Position numbers and translations under genes: made by a program
Assembly: GCA_963781805.1 (NCBI GenBank)
Contig: CAWAHF010000004.1
Location: forward strand, 2,046,001-2,110,000
Source: JAFGPL01 sp963781805
GTDB taxonomy: Bacteria > Bacteroidota > Bacteroidia > Bacteroidales > UBA10428
DNA: 64,000 nucleotides
Reading direction: 5' to 3'
The notes under the pieces: generated by a model
The model's input: only the letters and a program-made list of their open reading frames with translations
Databases searched by the model: none
Told to the model about the DNA's origin: nothing
Part shown: positions 43,156 to 52,331 of the stretch, one piece after another
Numbering within the stretch: position 1 is the first letter of the stretch
Layout of the letters: each line of letters opens with the position of its first letter

Positions 43156-44040
43156 ATGAGATATCTATATTTAATTATTCTAGTTATTTTTGTCCTTGTC
43201 AAATCCAACGGACAAAATACTGAAAAACTTAGTAACCCATCTTTCGAAGATCTTTCTGCAAAATGTATTCTTAGTGATACAATCGGTACTTTTTATTTAA
43301 ATGATATAAATAACGTAAAGTTTGATTACAAGATAACATCAGATTGGCAAGCTGGTGCTATGGATGATTATTTTACGGTTAAATTCAATAGAAAGTCTAG
43401 AATAAAGATTAATTCGCCTCAAGATTTTAAGGAATCAAAATATAAACTTTATAATGGTATAAGAAATTCGACTAATTCGCAGCTAGGATACTTAAAAGTA
43501 AAAATCTATCAAAATATTGGAAATAAACTAAAAGAGACCAAAATTAATAAGAAGCAGCTAGTGCTAATAGAGCAGAGTAATAGTTACTATTTACTGTTAA
43601 GCTTTCTGAATAATTTATATAATAGTCTGATTATTGAAATAAGTTATCAATTTGAATCTAAGCTAAAGTCTGATCTTATCTGGACAATTGATAATTATCC
43701 AAGGAATAACTCATCTTTTAATGCTTATATACCAGAGATTTACAATTATAATGTAATTGATGTAATTAATGAAAAAAAAGCGATCAAAACCAAGAAAACT
43801 CAAATTACTGGACCTATTATTGGTTATAAGATGATAGTGGGATTCACGAATAGTGGGCTTAAACTTTTCCCTAAAGAATGGGTGGAAAGAGAACAGTCAG
43901 GCAGATCATATAGAAAAGTTAACTGTATGCTTAATAGTTATGAATGTGACCTAGTTTCTGATAACATAGGTATAATAAAAGGTGAGAAGACCTTATTAAT
44001 ATTTAAGCTTATTGAAATAAATGAAATAGGTATGAAATAA
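43156..44040 (+). CDS. Exported protein of unknown function (294 aa)
   Basis: Signal peptide MRYLYLIILVIFVLVKSNG, then a predominantly beta, Lys/Asn-rich sequence without membrane helices. Two cysteines near the C-terminus (CMLNSYEC) could form a disulfide. No domain recognised. Starts only 16 bp after the R' box. Single-gene cassette. Confidence 0.65.
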   Translation: MRYLYLIILVIFVLVKSNGQNTEKLSNPSFEDLSAKCILSDTIGTFYLNDINNVKFDYKITSDWQAGAMDDYFTVKFNRKSRIKINSPQDFKESKYKLYNGIRNSTNSQLGYLKVKIYQNIGNKLKETKINKKQLVLIEQSNSYYLLLSFLNNLYNSLIIEISYQFESKLKSDLIWTIDNYPRNNSSFNAYIPEIYNYNVIDVINEKKAIKTKKTQITGPIIGYKMIVGFTNSGLKLFPKEWVEREQSGRSYRKVNCMLNSYECDLVSDNIGIIKGEKTLLIFKLIEINEIGMK

Positions 44041-44044
44041 CTTT

Positions 44045-44174
44045 CGCTAACAATGCGTATAAAAAATTGCCGGGATTATAGGTGTGCTAAGGTTTGTGCA
44101 TTTTATAAAGCTTGCTATGAACGGATATGGATAGACTCTTAATTTGGCAACTTTTCATACGCTGAACGTTACCC
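44045..44174 (+). repeat. attC site 25
   Basis: R'' CGCTAAC mirrors GTTAGCG at 43134; R' GTTACCC; arms GCGTATAAAAAATTGCC and GGCAACTTTTCATACGC. Confidence 0.88.
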
Positions 44175-44441
44175 GCACATAAAAAATTTGTATTCTAGCA
44201 CGTTCTTACATTCGGTAATTTGGTCATGTTTGCTCAGGCAGCAGAGCAGGTACTTATCTAAAAATCTTTGGCGGAATTTAACGTCGGTACATATTTACCA
44301 GAATTAATCAAATGGGCAGTCCTGGAACGCTCGGTCATTTCGTTAGATTGGCCTGCCCTGGATATTTCGGAGCATGCTGACCCCCGAAAATGGGGTAAAT
44401 CAGGTAAAAATTAGTTGATTTTTCCCTTTTTTCGCCTGTCA

Positions 44442-44696
44442 TTTCGGCATATATTGACCCCCTTATTTTTTTGCTAAAGGTTTATTTTATTTATTATGGC
44501 TTTGGGTATTTTGGTTATAAGTTACTGGAACCCATAGGATTTTTAAGCATGTTGCACCCGGTGAGGGTAAACTTTCGGCACACTGCTTTCGGAGCATGTT
44601 GACCACCCGGCAAAAAATCCAGCCTGGCTTGTATCGGAGCATATTGACCCCCTGACTTCAAGTGGCCATTACGTATTTCGGTGCATGCTGACCCCC
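44442..44696 (+). repeat. Internal copies of the IS21 terminal motif
   Basis: Four repeats of a TCGGnnCATnnTGACC motif at about 44442-44462, 44587-44608, 44632-44652 and 44674-44696, between the left end and istA. IS21 elements commonly carry multiple transposase-binding repeats at their ends. Confidence 0.75.
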
Positions 44697-44760
44697 TTTG
44701 GCTTTTTTCACGATAGGTTTGAGTTACTTAGCGGTTTTTTTAACCTAAAAATCGCAGCAG

Positions 44761-46323
44761 ATGGCTGGAAAAACAAAACCTATGAGTCAAATTAAACAAT
44801 TATTACAGTTACACAAAAAGGGTGAAAGCAAGAAGCAAATTGCCCGGTGTCTTGGTATTAGTAAAAATACTGTCAAATCGTATTTGCAAAAGTTTTATTA
44901 CCTAAAGACAGATATTGATAATTTACTATCACTTGATGATCCGGAACTTGAAAAGAAGTTTCATGAAGGCAACCCTGCATATAAAGATCCCCGTTTTGAG
45001 TACATGAAGCAACGGCTTGATTATTATGAACAAAGCCTGAAGGATGTTGGTGTAAATAAAAAAGTTTTATGGGAAGAATATCGGGTATCATGTCCCAAAG
45101 GGTACAGCTATACCCAGTTTTGCCATCATTTGAACCAGCAATTAATTGCCCGAAAACCATCGATGGTTTTAATGCATAAACCGGGGGAAAAATTATTTGT
45201 AGACTTTGCCGGCAAGAAATTGTCTTATGTAAACCCTGATACAGGTGAGATAATAAAATGTCCTGTATTTGTAGCATGTTTACCCTATTCAGATTATTGT
45301 TTTGTTATGGCAGTACCGAGCCAGGGTGTAGGGGATTTTATTTCTGCCCTGGTTTGTTGCCTTATGTTTTTAGGCGGTTCACCAGAAATATTGGTTTCCG
45401 ATAATTTAAAATCAGCCATTATTAAAGCAAATCGTTACGACCCGGATATTAACCAGGCACTTGAGGATTGTTGTAACCACTATGGAATAACAATACTGCC
45501 AACCCGTGTTGCCAGGCCACAGGATAAAGCATTGGTTGAAAACCAGGTTAAACTTGTTTATTCAAGGATATTTGCCAGGTTAAGAAACCAGACGTTCTTT
45601 TCCTTATACTCTTTAAACCAGGCGATATCAGAGAAGAATAAATGCCATAACCAAACAAGGATGCAAAAGAAGCCTTTCTGCAGGGAAGAAAACTTTCTTG
45701 CAAACGAAAAACCCTTATTAAAACCTTTACCGGAAAAGCCTTTTGAACTAAAGTATTATGCGTTCTATAAGGTTGCAAAGAATAATCACATTCATTTAAC
45801 CCGGGACTTGCACTATTACAGTGTTCCTTATCAATATACCGGAGAAAAGGCAAAAGTAATATATACCAATACACTGGTGCGTATTTATGTCCGGGGTGAT
45901 CTTGTTGCTGTTCACCAAAGGGATAAAACCCAGGGAGGATACTCAACCACAAAAGAACACTTGTGCTCGCATCATCAGCATTATTTGGACAGGAGCCCCG
46001 GATACTATATGAACAAGGCAAAAAGTGCATCAGAGGTTTTGTTTCTGTTAATAAAACTTCTTTTTGAAGGAGGACGGCCACCCGAGCAAAACTATCGTAC
46101 CTGCGATGGTTTTTTCAGCCTTTACCGCAAAACAGACCCGGATATATTTAATAAGGCATGCCAGGAAGCTATATCCTGCCGATGTTATTCTTACCGGTTT
46201 GTAAGAAAAATCATCGATAATTTTAAAAAATATAACCAAGGGAAGGAAGAACCACGCTCTTTGCCCGATCATGAGAATATCAGGGGGAAAGAATATTATA
46301 AACAATTAAATATTAATTTTTAA
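44761..46323 (+). CDS. istA: IS21 transposase IstA (520 aa)
   Basis: N-terminal helix-turn-helix (KKQIARCLGISKNTVKSYL, about residues 19-37) binds the terminal repeats. The DDE/rve catalytic core begins at FVDFAG (first Asp), continues through SDNLKSAI (second Asp) to the ALVENQVK region with the catalytic Glu. The C-terminal third is the basic DNA-binding extension usual for the family. Followed after 7 bp by istB. Confidence 0.95.
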   Translation: MAGKTKPMSQIKQLLQLHKKGESKKQIARCLGISKNTVKSYLQKFYYLKTDIDNLLSLDDPELEKKFHEGNPAYKDPRFEYMKQRLDYYEQSLKDVGVNKKVLWEEYRVSCPKGYSYTQFCHHLNQQLIARKPSMVLMHKPGEKLFVDFAGKKLSYVNPDTGEIIKCPVFVACLPYSDYCFVMAVPSQGVGDFISALVCCLMFLGGSPEILVSDNLKSAIIKANRYDPDINQALEDCCNHYGITILPTRVARPQDKALVENQVKLVYSRIFARLRNQTFFSLYSLNQAISEKNKCHNQTRMQKKPFCREENFLANEKPLLKPLPEKPFELKYYAFYKVAKNNHIHLTRDLHYYSVPYQYTGEKAKVIYTNTLVRIYVRGDLVAVHQRDKTQGGYSTTKEHLCSHHQHYLDRSPGYYMNKAKSASEVLFLLIKLLFEGGRPPEQNYRTCDGFFSLYRKTDPDIFNKACQEAISCRCYSYRFVRKIIDNFKKYNQGKEEPRSLPDHENIRGKEYYKQLNINF

Positions 46324-46330
46324 ACTAAAA

Positions 46331-47065
46331 ATGTCTATGTTACAAGTTGAATCAAGGTTGAAAAACTTAAAATTATGGGGCATGCACCGAAGCTGGCAGG
46401 CCCTTTCGGAAACAAAAAGATTACATGAAATATCATTTACTGACGGAATGGAATTACTCTTACAGGCGGAAGAAGAGGAAAGACAAAACACCCGTTTTGA
46501 GCGACTGATCCGTAGCGCTAAATTCCGGTATAGGGCCAGCATCGAAGAGCTGGATTATGATCCTGTCCGGGGGTTGGATAAAAGCATGGTATCTAATCTT
46601 GCTACCTGTGAATACATATCAAAAGGGGAATCGATATTAATAACCGGCAAAACCGGTTCAGGAAAAAGTTTTGTTGCCTCTGCCCTTGGTCATCACGCAT
46701 GTGCCAGGGGGTTTAGTGTCGGATATTTTAATACTCAAAAATTTATGGTTAGAATAAAAATGGCCAGGTTGGAAGGCAGTATATTAAAAATTTTTGATAA
46801 AATTGCAAAAACTCAATTATTGATTCTGGATGATTTTGGCCTTACTCATCTTGAAAAACAACAACAGTATGATTTAATGGAAGTAATAGAAGATCGACAT
46901 GGAAAATACTCTACCATTATATCCAGTCAATTACCTGTTGATTGTTGGTACGATGTTATCAGTGAATCCACTATTGCCGATGCAATATTAGATAGACTGG
47001 TGCATACATCTTACAGAATAGAATTAAAGGCTGAAAATTCATTAAGAAATAGAAAAAAACGGTAA
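46331..47065 (+). CDS. istB: IS21 helper ATPase IstB (244 aa)
   Basis: DnaC-like AAA+ ATPase that selects targets and stimulates IstA. Walker A TGKTGSGKS (about residues 106-114), Walker B LLILDDFGL and the sensor region TIISSQLPV are all present. Full length for the family. Confidence 0.95.
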   Translation: MSMLQVESRLKNLKLWGMHRSWQALSETKRLHEISFTDGMELLLQAEEEERQNTRFERLIRSAKFRYRASIEELDYDPVRGLDKSMVSNLATCEYISKGESILITGKTGSGKSFVASALGHHACARGFSVGYFNTQKFMVRIKMARLEGSILKIFDKIAKTQLLILDDFGLTHLEKQQQYDLMEVIEDRHGKYSTIISSQLPVDCWYDVISESTIADAILDRLVHTSYRIELKAENSLRNRKKR

Positions 47066-47231
47066 AATTGTCAGTTTAAAATCTGTTCTTTGAATAAAAC
47101 CTATCAGGGGGGTCAATATCACCGAAATATCCATGCCCACGCCCGGGTATTTTTGTCCTTCTGCTGATACGGCAGAGTTCTGCCAGTAATAGTATATTTT
47201 GCCAATATGTTGATAAATAAATAATTACGTG

Positions 47232-47359
47232 CGGTAACATTAAGTATATTTCATTGCCGGCCAGTTGGTTTGCCAATTTAAGTTCTTTTGGTTACATTCG
47301 TGCAAACTGTCAAATGAAGGCATTGTATCCGGCAACAAAATATACTCATTGCGTTAGCA
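47232..47359 (+). repeat. attC site 26 (ORF-less cassette D)
   Basis: R'' CGGTAAC, R' GTTAGCA; same arms as attC site 6. Untouched by the IS21 insertion upstream. Confidence 0.9.
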
Positions 47360-47386
47360 AAAATTTGAGAATCGAAACAATCAAAC

Positions 47387-48070
47387 ATGAAAGAACAATT
47401 CGATGAGATAATAAAATCAAAGGATTTAAAAGACATATCGTTTGACCTTATTGAGAAAGTGCTTGATAATGAAATTTCAAACGAGATTTTGAAAGAAGTT
47501 CCAATTTTAAAATCGTTGGTCGCTGTAAAGAATATTTATACTTCTTATACTGACAGGATTTTTATTAAAAAAGCAATGAATGTTCTTATGGAAATGGGTG
47601 AAACTAATTGGAAAGACAGAATTGAATTAACAGCTGAATTAGACGATGAAGATGATAGTGGTGTTGAAAAAATATTAATGGCTATTGACAGATTAGAAAC
47701 TACTAAAAAATGCAAAGTTTATGGTCGTTTATGCAAGTTGAAGGCATTGAGAAAAATCAAATATAAAGAAGACTTCCTACGACTAACTAAATTGATACAA
47801 GATGCATACCTTGATGATTTAATTTTAGTAACTGATTTTAAAAAAGGAGAAGGAAAAGAAATTCATGAAGGCGATTATTATCCAATAATAAGTTTAGGAT
47901 TATTATATCAAGAACCTTCCGAGCAAAAACCTATTGAAAGAAATCATCAATACACTGAATATGACCCAGAGTTTAAAGGTGGAGAAATTGAGTTTAATTA
48001 TCGTCTCTCTGATTTGGGAATAACTCTACTTGAACATTATTATGAACTTTTTCCTGAAGATAAGAAATAA
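47387..48070 (+). CDS. Cytoplasmic protein of unknown function (227 aa)
   Basis: All-helical N-terminal region (LIEKVLDNEISNEILKEVPILKSLVAVKNIYTSYTDRIFIKKA) and a mixed C-terminal half. No signal peptide, membrane helix or named motif. Proteins starting with a similar EVPILKSLV-K pattern occur in accessory regions of many bacteria. The C-terminal IEFNYRLSDLGITLLEHY could be a winged-helix-like end. Single-gene cassette. Confidence 0.6.
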   Translation: MKEQFDEIIKSKDLKDISFDLIEKVLDNEISNEILKEVPILKSLVAVKNIYTSYTDRIFIKKAMNVLMEMGETNWKDRIELTAELDDEDDSGVEKILMAIDRLETTKKCKVYGRLCKLKALRKIKYKEDFLRLTKLIQDAYLDDLILVTDFKKGEGKEIHEGDYYPIISLGLLYQEPSEQKPIERNHQYTEYDPEFKGGEIEFNYRLSDLGITLLEHYYELFPEDKK

Positions 48071-48075
48071 ACTTT

Positions 48076-48205
48076 TGCTAACAATGTATATACAAAATAG
48101 GCGAGATAGTAGTAAATTCAAAGGTTGTAGCTCGCTTCAAAATCGTAACGGTTTGATAAGTTTAATGCCCGCAATCGCCTACTTTTCATATACTAAACGT
48201 TAGTG
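48076..48205 (+). repeat. attC site 27
   Basis: R'' TGCTAAC mirrors GTTAGCA at 47353; R' GTTAGTG; arms GTATATACAAAATAGGCG and CGCCTACTTTTCATATAC. Confidence 0.9.
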
Positions 48206-48270
48206 GCAAGCAGACGCAACCAACAGTGTAAAGCAATCATCTTAATCGAGTAGCTAAATATTAAAAAGAC

Positions 48271-48918
48271 ATGAAAAATTTTAAAATATTGATTCAAGGA
48301 ATACTGATAGCAATACTAATCTCAGGCTGTGAGAAAGAAGAAAGTAATGATAATCAGAACATACTTGGAAAATGGACTTATAATGAGAATTATTCAAAGA
48401 CCTTTGATTTTCAAAATTCGACAGATGTGTTAATAAATGGACAGGAATTCCTGTATAAAATAGAAGGAGATAGTATCGAATTTAGTTATAATGGACATTT
48501 GTATATTGCAGTGATACCCTCGAAACATAAATTCGAAAAACTGTCAGACACGGATTACTTGATGATTGAAGATTTAGATAATTTGCAGTTTTTTAATGGT
48601 AAAAGCGGAGAAAATATACTTTTATGCTGCATAGAACCAACTGATTTTATCGGTTATTGGATTAATGTTGAGCAAAATGATACCATGATTTTTCTAACAA
48701 ACGAGCGATTAGAAAGACCACATGGATATTACAATGATTGGTATGATTACTCAACTACATCTGACAGTTTAAGATTACAATACTCAGGGCCAGATAAGCT
48801 TCTTGTTCCTGAGATTAGTTTTGAATATGATTTTAAGGGCGATACATTATTGATTAATTATCATCAAGATTATTATCCGAATATAACGAGTGGACTTAAA
48901 AAATATTTAAAAAAATAA
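48271..48918 (+). CDS. Lipocalin-like lipoprotein (215 aa)
   Basis: Lipoprotein signal MKNFKILIQGILIAILISGC followed by an Asn/Glu-rich spacer. The mature domain starts ILGKWTYNEN and continues in beta strands (DSIEFSYNGHLYIAV, DYLMIEDL), a layout typical of lipocalin-like Bacteroidota lipoproteins in which GKW marks the first strand. A second GYW motif (DFIGYWINVEQND) hints at a tandem repeat of the fold. Ligand unknown. Confidence 0.65.
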   Translation: MKNFKILIQGILIAILISGCEKEESNDNQNILGKWTYNENYSKTFDFQNSTDVLINGQEFLYKIEGDSIEFSYNGHLYIAVIPSKHKFEKLSDTDYLMIEDLDNLQFFNGKSGENILLCCIEPTDFIGYWINVEQNDTMIFLTNERLERPHGYYNDWYDYSTTSDSLRLQYSGPDKLLVPEISFEYDFKGDTLLINYHQDYYPNITSGLKKYLKK

Positions 48919-48925
48919 TGCCAGC

Positions 48926-49056
48926 CACTAACACGCAATATACGTAAGCCGGGTGATGTGGGTAATTTAAACTTTTGTACATTTACTCAAAATTGTAACG
49001 GTTTGATAGGTTGGAGCTTTGAAATCCCGGCCAACGCATATTGCCATCCGTTATGG
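48926..49056 (+). repeat. attC site 28
   Basis: R'' CACTAAC mirrors GTTAGTG at 48199; R' GTTATGG; arms GCAATATACGTAAGCCGGG and CCCGGCCAACGCATATTGC. Confidence 0.88.
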
Positions 49057-49064
49057 GCAAGCAA

Positions 49065-49922
49065 ATGAAACATACTGCTAAACATATAACCTTGATTTTG
49101 ATTGGATTTATCCTCTTTCAAAATTTATTAGGTCAGGATACATTATTACTCGATTTGAGAACTGAGTATTTTTCGGATTCGGATTCTATCGGGATTTTGC
49201 AGTTTTACGCAAAGAATGTCTATTATCGTGCAGATTATTCAAAAGAACTGATTCAATTTAATTCAGATTCTGCCAAGCTTGAATCTTGCTTTTATTATGA
49301 TAATAAACGATTCTGCCTTGATAATCATACTTATATTTTTGAGATTGTTAAGGATTCTATGATTAAGGTAAATTTTAATGGTTATTCAGAAACTTGGCGA
49401 TTTGATTATGAAACGGACTCACTTTATAAATTGACTCGAAATTTCAATAATCTTATAGAAATTGGCTATGCTACGAGTTTAATACCACTTGAAAAAATAG
49501 GTGACTTTTCTGTAACAGACACGCAAGGTGATACTTTATGGATTACTAAATATTCTAAAATTGTATTTCCAGAGTTGTTAATTAAAGAAAAATCGATTAC
49601 TGATTCTGTCTATATTATTTGCGATAGTATGCCATCTTATCCAGGTGGATTAGATAAAATGCGTCAAGATTTGATGTCGAATTTATGGATTGAGATGCCA
49701 ATAATTGAAAGCAGCATAAATTGTACAAGGATTGTTTCCTTTGTGATTGATAAGCATGGAGAGATGAGAGATATAAAATTTCTCAGGTCTTGCGATAATG
49801 GATTTGTACAAAAAGCTGTATTGATTGCATTGAATAATTTGGATAAGTTTACGAATGGATTTATGAATAATGAACCTGTAAATATTAGATTTACAATACC
49901 AATACATATTGATTTACAATAA
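49065..49922 (+). CDS. Exported protein with TonB-C-terminal-like domain (285 aa)
   Basis: ATG at 49065 begins the signal peptide (HITLILIGFILFQNLLGQ); an alternative ATG at 49053 adds four residues and overlaps the R' box. The C-terminal ~100 residues follow the TonB C-terminal pattern: MPSYPGGLDKMRQDL, IVSFVIDKHGEMRDIKFLRS, FVQKAVLIALNN, NIRFTIPIHI. The membrane helix and proline-rich linker of genuine TonB are missing, so energy transduction is unlikely; such orphan domains are common in Bacteroidota exported proteins. Confidence 0.75.
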   Translation: MKHTAKHITLILIGFILFQNLLGQDTLLLDLRTEYFSDSDSIGILQFYAKNVYYRADYSKELIQFNSDSAKLESCFYYDNKRFCLDNHTYIFEIVKDSMIKVNFNGYSETWRFDYETDSLYKLTRNFNNLIEIGYATSLIPLEKIGDFSVTDTQGDTLWITKYSKIVFPELLIKEKSITDSVYIICDSMPSYPGGLDKMRQDLMSNLWIEMPIIESSINCTRIVSFVIDKHGEMRDIKFLRSCDNGFVQKAVLIALNNLDKFTNGFMNNEPVNIRFTIPIHIDLQ

Positions 49923-49932
49923 ATGCCAGCCC

Positions 49933-50057
49933 ATAAAACACAATATAAAACAGTTGGGGTTCAGTGGTTTGCGGAGCTTTGGTTCTCGCTTCAACTTTTT
50001 CCTCGGTGGATAAGAACGCAGCCCGAAAACCCAACCGTTTCATACCGCCAAACGTTG
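49933..50057 (+). repeat. attC site 29, mosaic and with degenerate R'', split by intron copy 7
   Basis: R'' is ATAAAAC in place of the ATAAC expected from the cassette start GTTATGG. Left arm CAATATAAAACAGTTGGG is of the ATATTGT type but the right half ends CATACCGCC, so the outermost pairs do not match. R' GTTG resumes at 52281 as GGGC. Confidence 0.75.
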
Positions 50058-52280
50058 TTGCGACTTGAAGTCGTGTAAATAATTGTTTTACAAAGGATTG
50101 TTCTTTGATAAAACCTGTTGTTCCCTCAACAGTACCCTTACCGGACAACTGGTGTATAGTGCAGCTATTACCGGTTGAAGCTCCGGGAAACGAGTACCAA
50201 ACGCCGGGTTGTATACCCTATGGCGGGGCTATAAGCTGTGAAGCGGATAGTCTTCGGGGCCTCAAAAACCGATTTAGGGCTGGGGTGAGCAGGCATGGCC
50301 AACTCAGGTAAATATTCCGAAACCATCGAGATGGCGTAAGGGCGAAAAAGAGGATGACACGCCTTGTACCAAAATGGTAAGCTGGCAGGTTAAACGTGGT
50401 CAACGTTGCGTTTACGGGGATGTTGCCCAGCCGGTGGACAGGATAGGCCTAAACCTGTATCTTTTGTTATTTACATGGAACATGGAAGCACGGTGCTCTC
50501 TTTTCCTGTAACAGCGGGATCAAAAACCCTAACCGCAAGGCATGGGGAAACACCGTACAGAGAGGACAGACAAAGCGAATGCCCTGATGTAATGCCAGGG
50601 ATAGTGGCCACAACATCGCCACAGGTGAAAACCAGCCCACCTCTGTCTGGTACTTTATGGCATGATACTTTTTAGAACCTGTAAATGCTGGAAAGCAAAT
50701 GAACGAGAATGAAAATTCATCGTGTGCACTGGCACACCAAACCGATAACTGGAACCTCATTATATGGCGAAAGGTTATTCAACGGGTGAACAAGCTGCAA
50801 AGACGTATTGCCAAGGCTGTTAAAGAGAAACGCTGGGGCAAAGCTAAAGCCCTGATGTTTCTCATTACCAAATCATTTTATGCTAAACTATTGGCTGTAT
50901 TCCGGGTGGCCAACAACAAGGGAGGCAAAACCCCCGGTGTTGACCATAAAATCTGGATAGACGGGTATGATAAACTCGTCGCAGCTGAAAACCTTAAGAA
51001 CAGGGGATACACCCCTAAACCTTTACGTAGGATATATATCCCTAAGAAGAATGGCAAAAAACGCCCCTTAAGCATCCCGTGCATGGATGACAGGGCTATG
51101 CAAGCCCTGCACATGATTTCTCTTGTCCCTCTGGCCGAAACAATGGCCGACCTAAATTCTTATGGGTTTAGGGAAAAACGTTCGTGTGCCGATGCCATTG
51201 CACAATGCTTTCTTATCCTGTGCCGTAAAAATTGCGCACAATGGGTGTATGAAGCCGACATCAAGGCCTGCTTTGATGAAATTGACCATCAGTGGATATT
51301 AAACCATATCCCGGTCAACAAATCCATTCTTGATAAATGGCTCAAAACAGGATATATCCAGAAAGGAAGGTTATTCCCCTCCCTTAAAGGTACTCCACAA
51401 GGCGGTATCATATCCCCAATCATCATGAATATGGTGCTTGACGGATTGGAAACCACCATAAACAAACAGTTTCCAAGGTGGAAAAACCAGAAAGTCAATT
51501 TTGTAAGGTATGCCGATGATTTTATTATTACCGCTAAGGATAAAGAGGTAATTACTAATCAAATCATACCACTTGTTAAGGAATTCCTCAAAGAACGGGG
51601 GCTTAGGCTCTCTGATGAGAAATCCAAAATAACCAATATTGACCAGGGCTTTGACTTCTTATCACAGCATATCCGTAAGTACAAGGGTAAACTGCTGATA
51701 AAACCATCACGGAAATCTGTACAGGCTTTCAAAGATAAGATAAAACTCATCATACGCGAGAGCCATGGACTGCCTGCTCATGCCCTTATACGAAAACTAA
51801 ACCCGGTTATCCGGGGATGGTCAAACTATCACAAGGGTATTTGCTCAAAGAATACCTTCAGAAAACTGGAGGTATTCATCTTCGGACAAACCTGGAAATG
51901 GGCTACCCGCCAGCATGGTGACAAAGGCCACAGGTGGGTATTCAAAAGGTACTTTTTGGGCAATCATTTTTCCGATAAACGTGTATCTTATAAAGGTATA
52001 TATTCCTACCGCTTATATAAAATCGGTATGGTACCTATTCGATATCATGTTAAAATCGCTCAGAAGGCCAATCCTTACCTGTCTGAATTTGATTCATATT
52101 TTGAGAAAAGGGTATCCTTAAGGAAACGTTTAGCTTTGAATAGCAAACAAATCACTACTTTTGTTTGCAGAGGTAAAAACAATAGCCGGGTCTACCCTAA
52201 CAAGGTTGGCCTTAAAAGTGCTTGAGCCGTATGCGGTGAAAGTCGCACGTACGGTTCTTAGGGGGCGTAAGCTACCCGGT
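50058..52280 (+). mobile_element. attC-targeting group II intron, copy 7 (B lineage)
   Basis: 2223 bp. Joined exons give GTTGGGGCAC, whereas the cassette's R'' (GTGCCCTAAC) predicts GTTAGGGCAC: the fourth base differs, the one clear exception to the mirror rule. EBS1 candidate is CAACGTT, matching G. Confidence 0.9.
50699..52225 (+). CDS. ltrA: Group II intron reverse transcriptase/maturase, copy 7
   Basis: 508 aa, B lineage with private changes Lys for Arg in RVNKLQRR and Thr for Ala in KWLKTGYIQ; the latter is shared with copy 9. Motifs intact. Confidence 0.92.
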   Translation: MNENENSSCALAHQTDNWNLIIWRKVIQRVNKLQRRIAKAVKEKRWGKAKALMFLITKSFYAKLLAVFRVANNKGGKTPGVDHKIWIDGYDKLVAAENLKNRGYTPKPLRRIYIPKKNGKKRPLSIPCMDDRAMQALHMISLVPLAETMADLNSYGFREKRSCADAIAQCFLILCRKNCAQWVYEADIKACFDEIDHQWILNHIPVNKSILDKWLKTGYIQKGRLFPSLKGTPQGGIISPIIMNMVLDGLETTINKQFPRWKNQKVNFVRYADDFIITAKDKEVITNQIIPLVKEFLKERGLRLSDEKSKITNIDQGFDFLSQHIRKYKGKLLIKPSRKSVQAFKDKIKLIIRESHGLPAHALIRKLNPVIRGWSNYHKGICSKNTFRKLEVFIFGQTWKWATRQHGDKGHRWVFKRYFLGNHFSDKRVSYKGIYSYRLYKIGMVPIRYHVKIAQKANPYLSEFDSYFEKRVSLRKRLALNSKQITTFVCRGKNNSRVYPNKVGLKSA

Positions 52281-52331
52281 GGGCACATAAGCCACAATGA
52301 TAGCCAGCAACAGGATAATAATAAATATGAT

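Larger units (their letters stand above)
44359..47133 (+). mobile_element. IS21-family insertion sequence (2775 bp)
   Basis: Terminal inverted repeats start TGGATATTTCGG on both ends and reach TGACCCCC. Direct 5-bp target duplication TGCCC at 44354-44358 and 47134-47138. Carries istA and istB in the usual order. Both genes are intact and the duplication is perfect, so the insertion is recent and probably mobile. Confidence 0.95.
44175..47359 (+). ncRNA. ORF-less cassette, copy D, interrupted by IS21-type element
   Basis: Cassette sequence runs 44175-44358 and resumes at 47134 after the insertion. Without the element it matches copies A-C and E along its length. The insertion cuts the TGGGCAG/CTGCCCA palindrome, so any RNA structure in this copy is broken. 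Confidence 0.6.
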
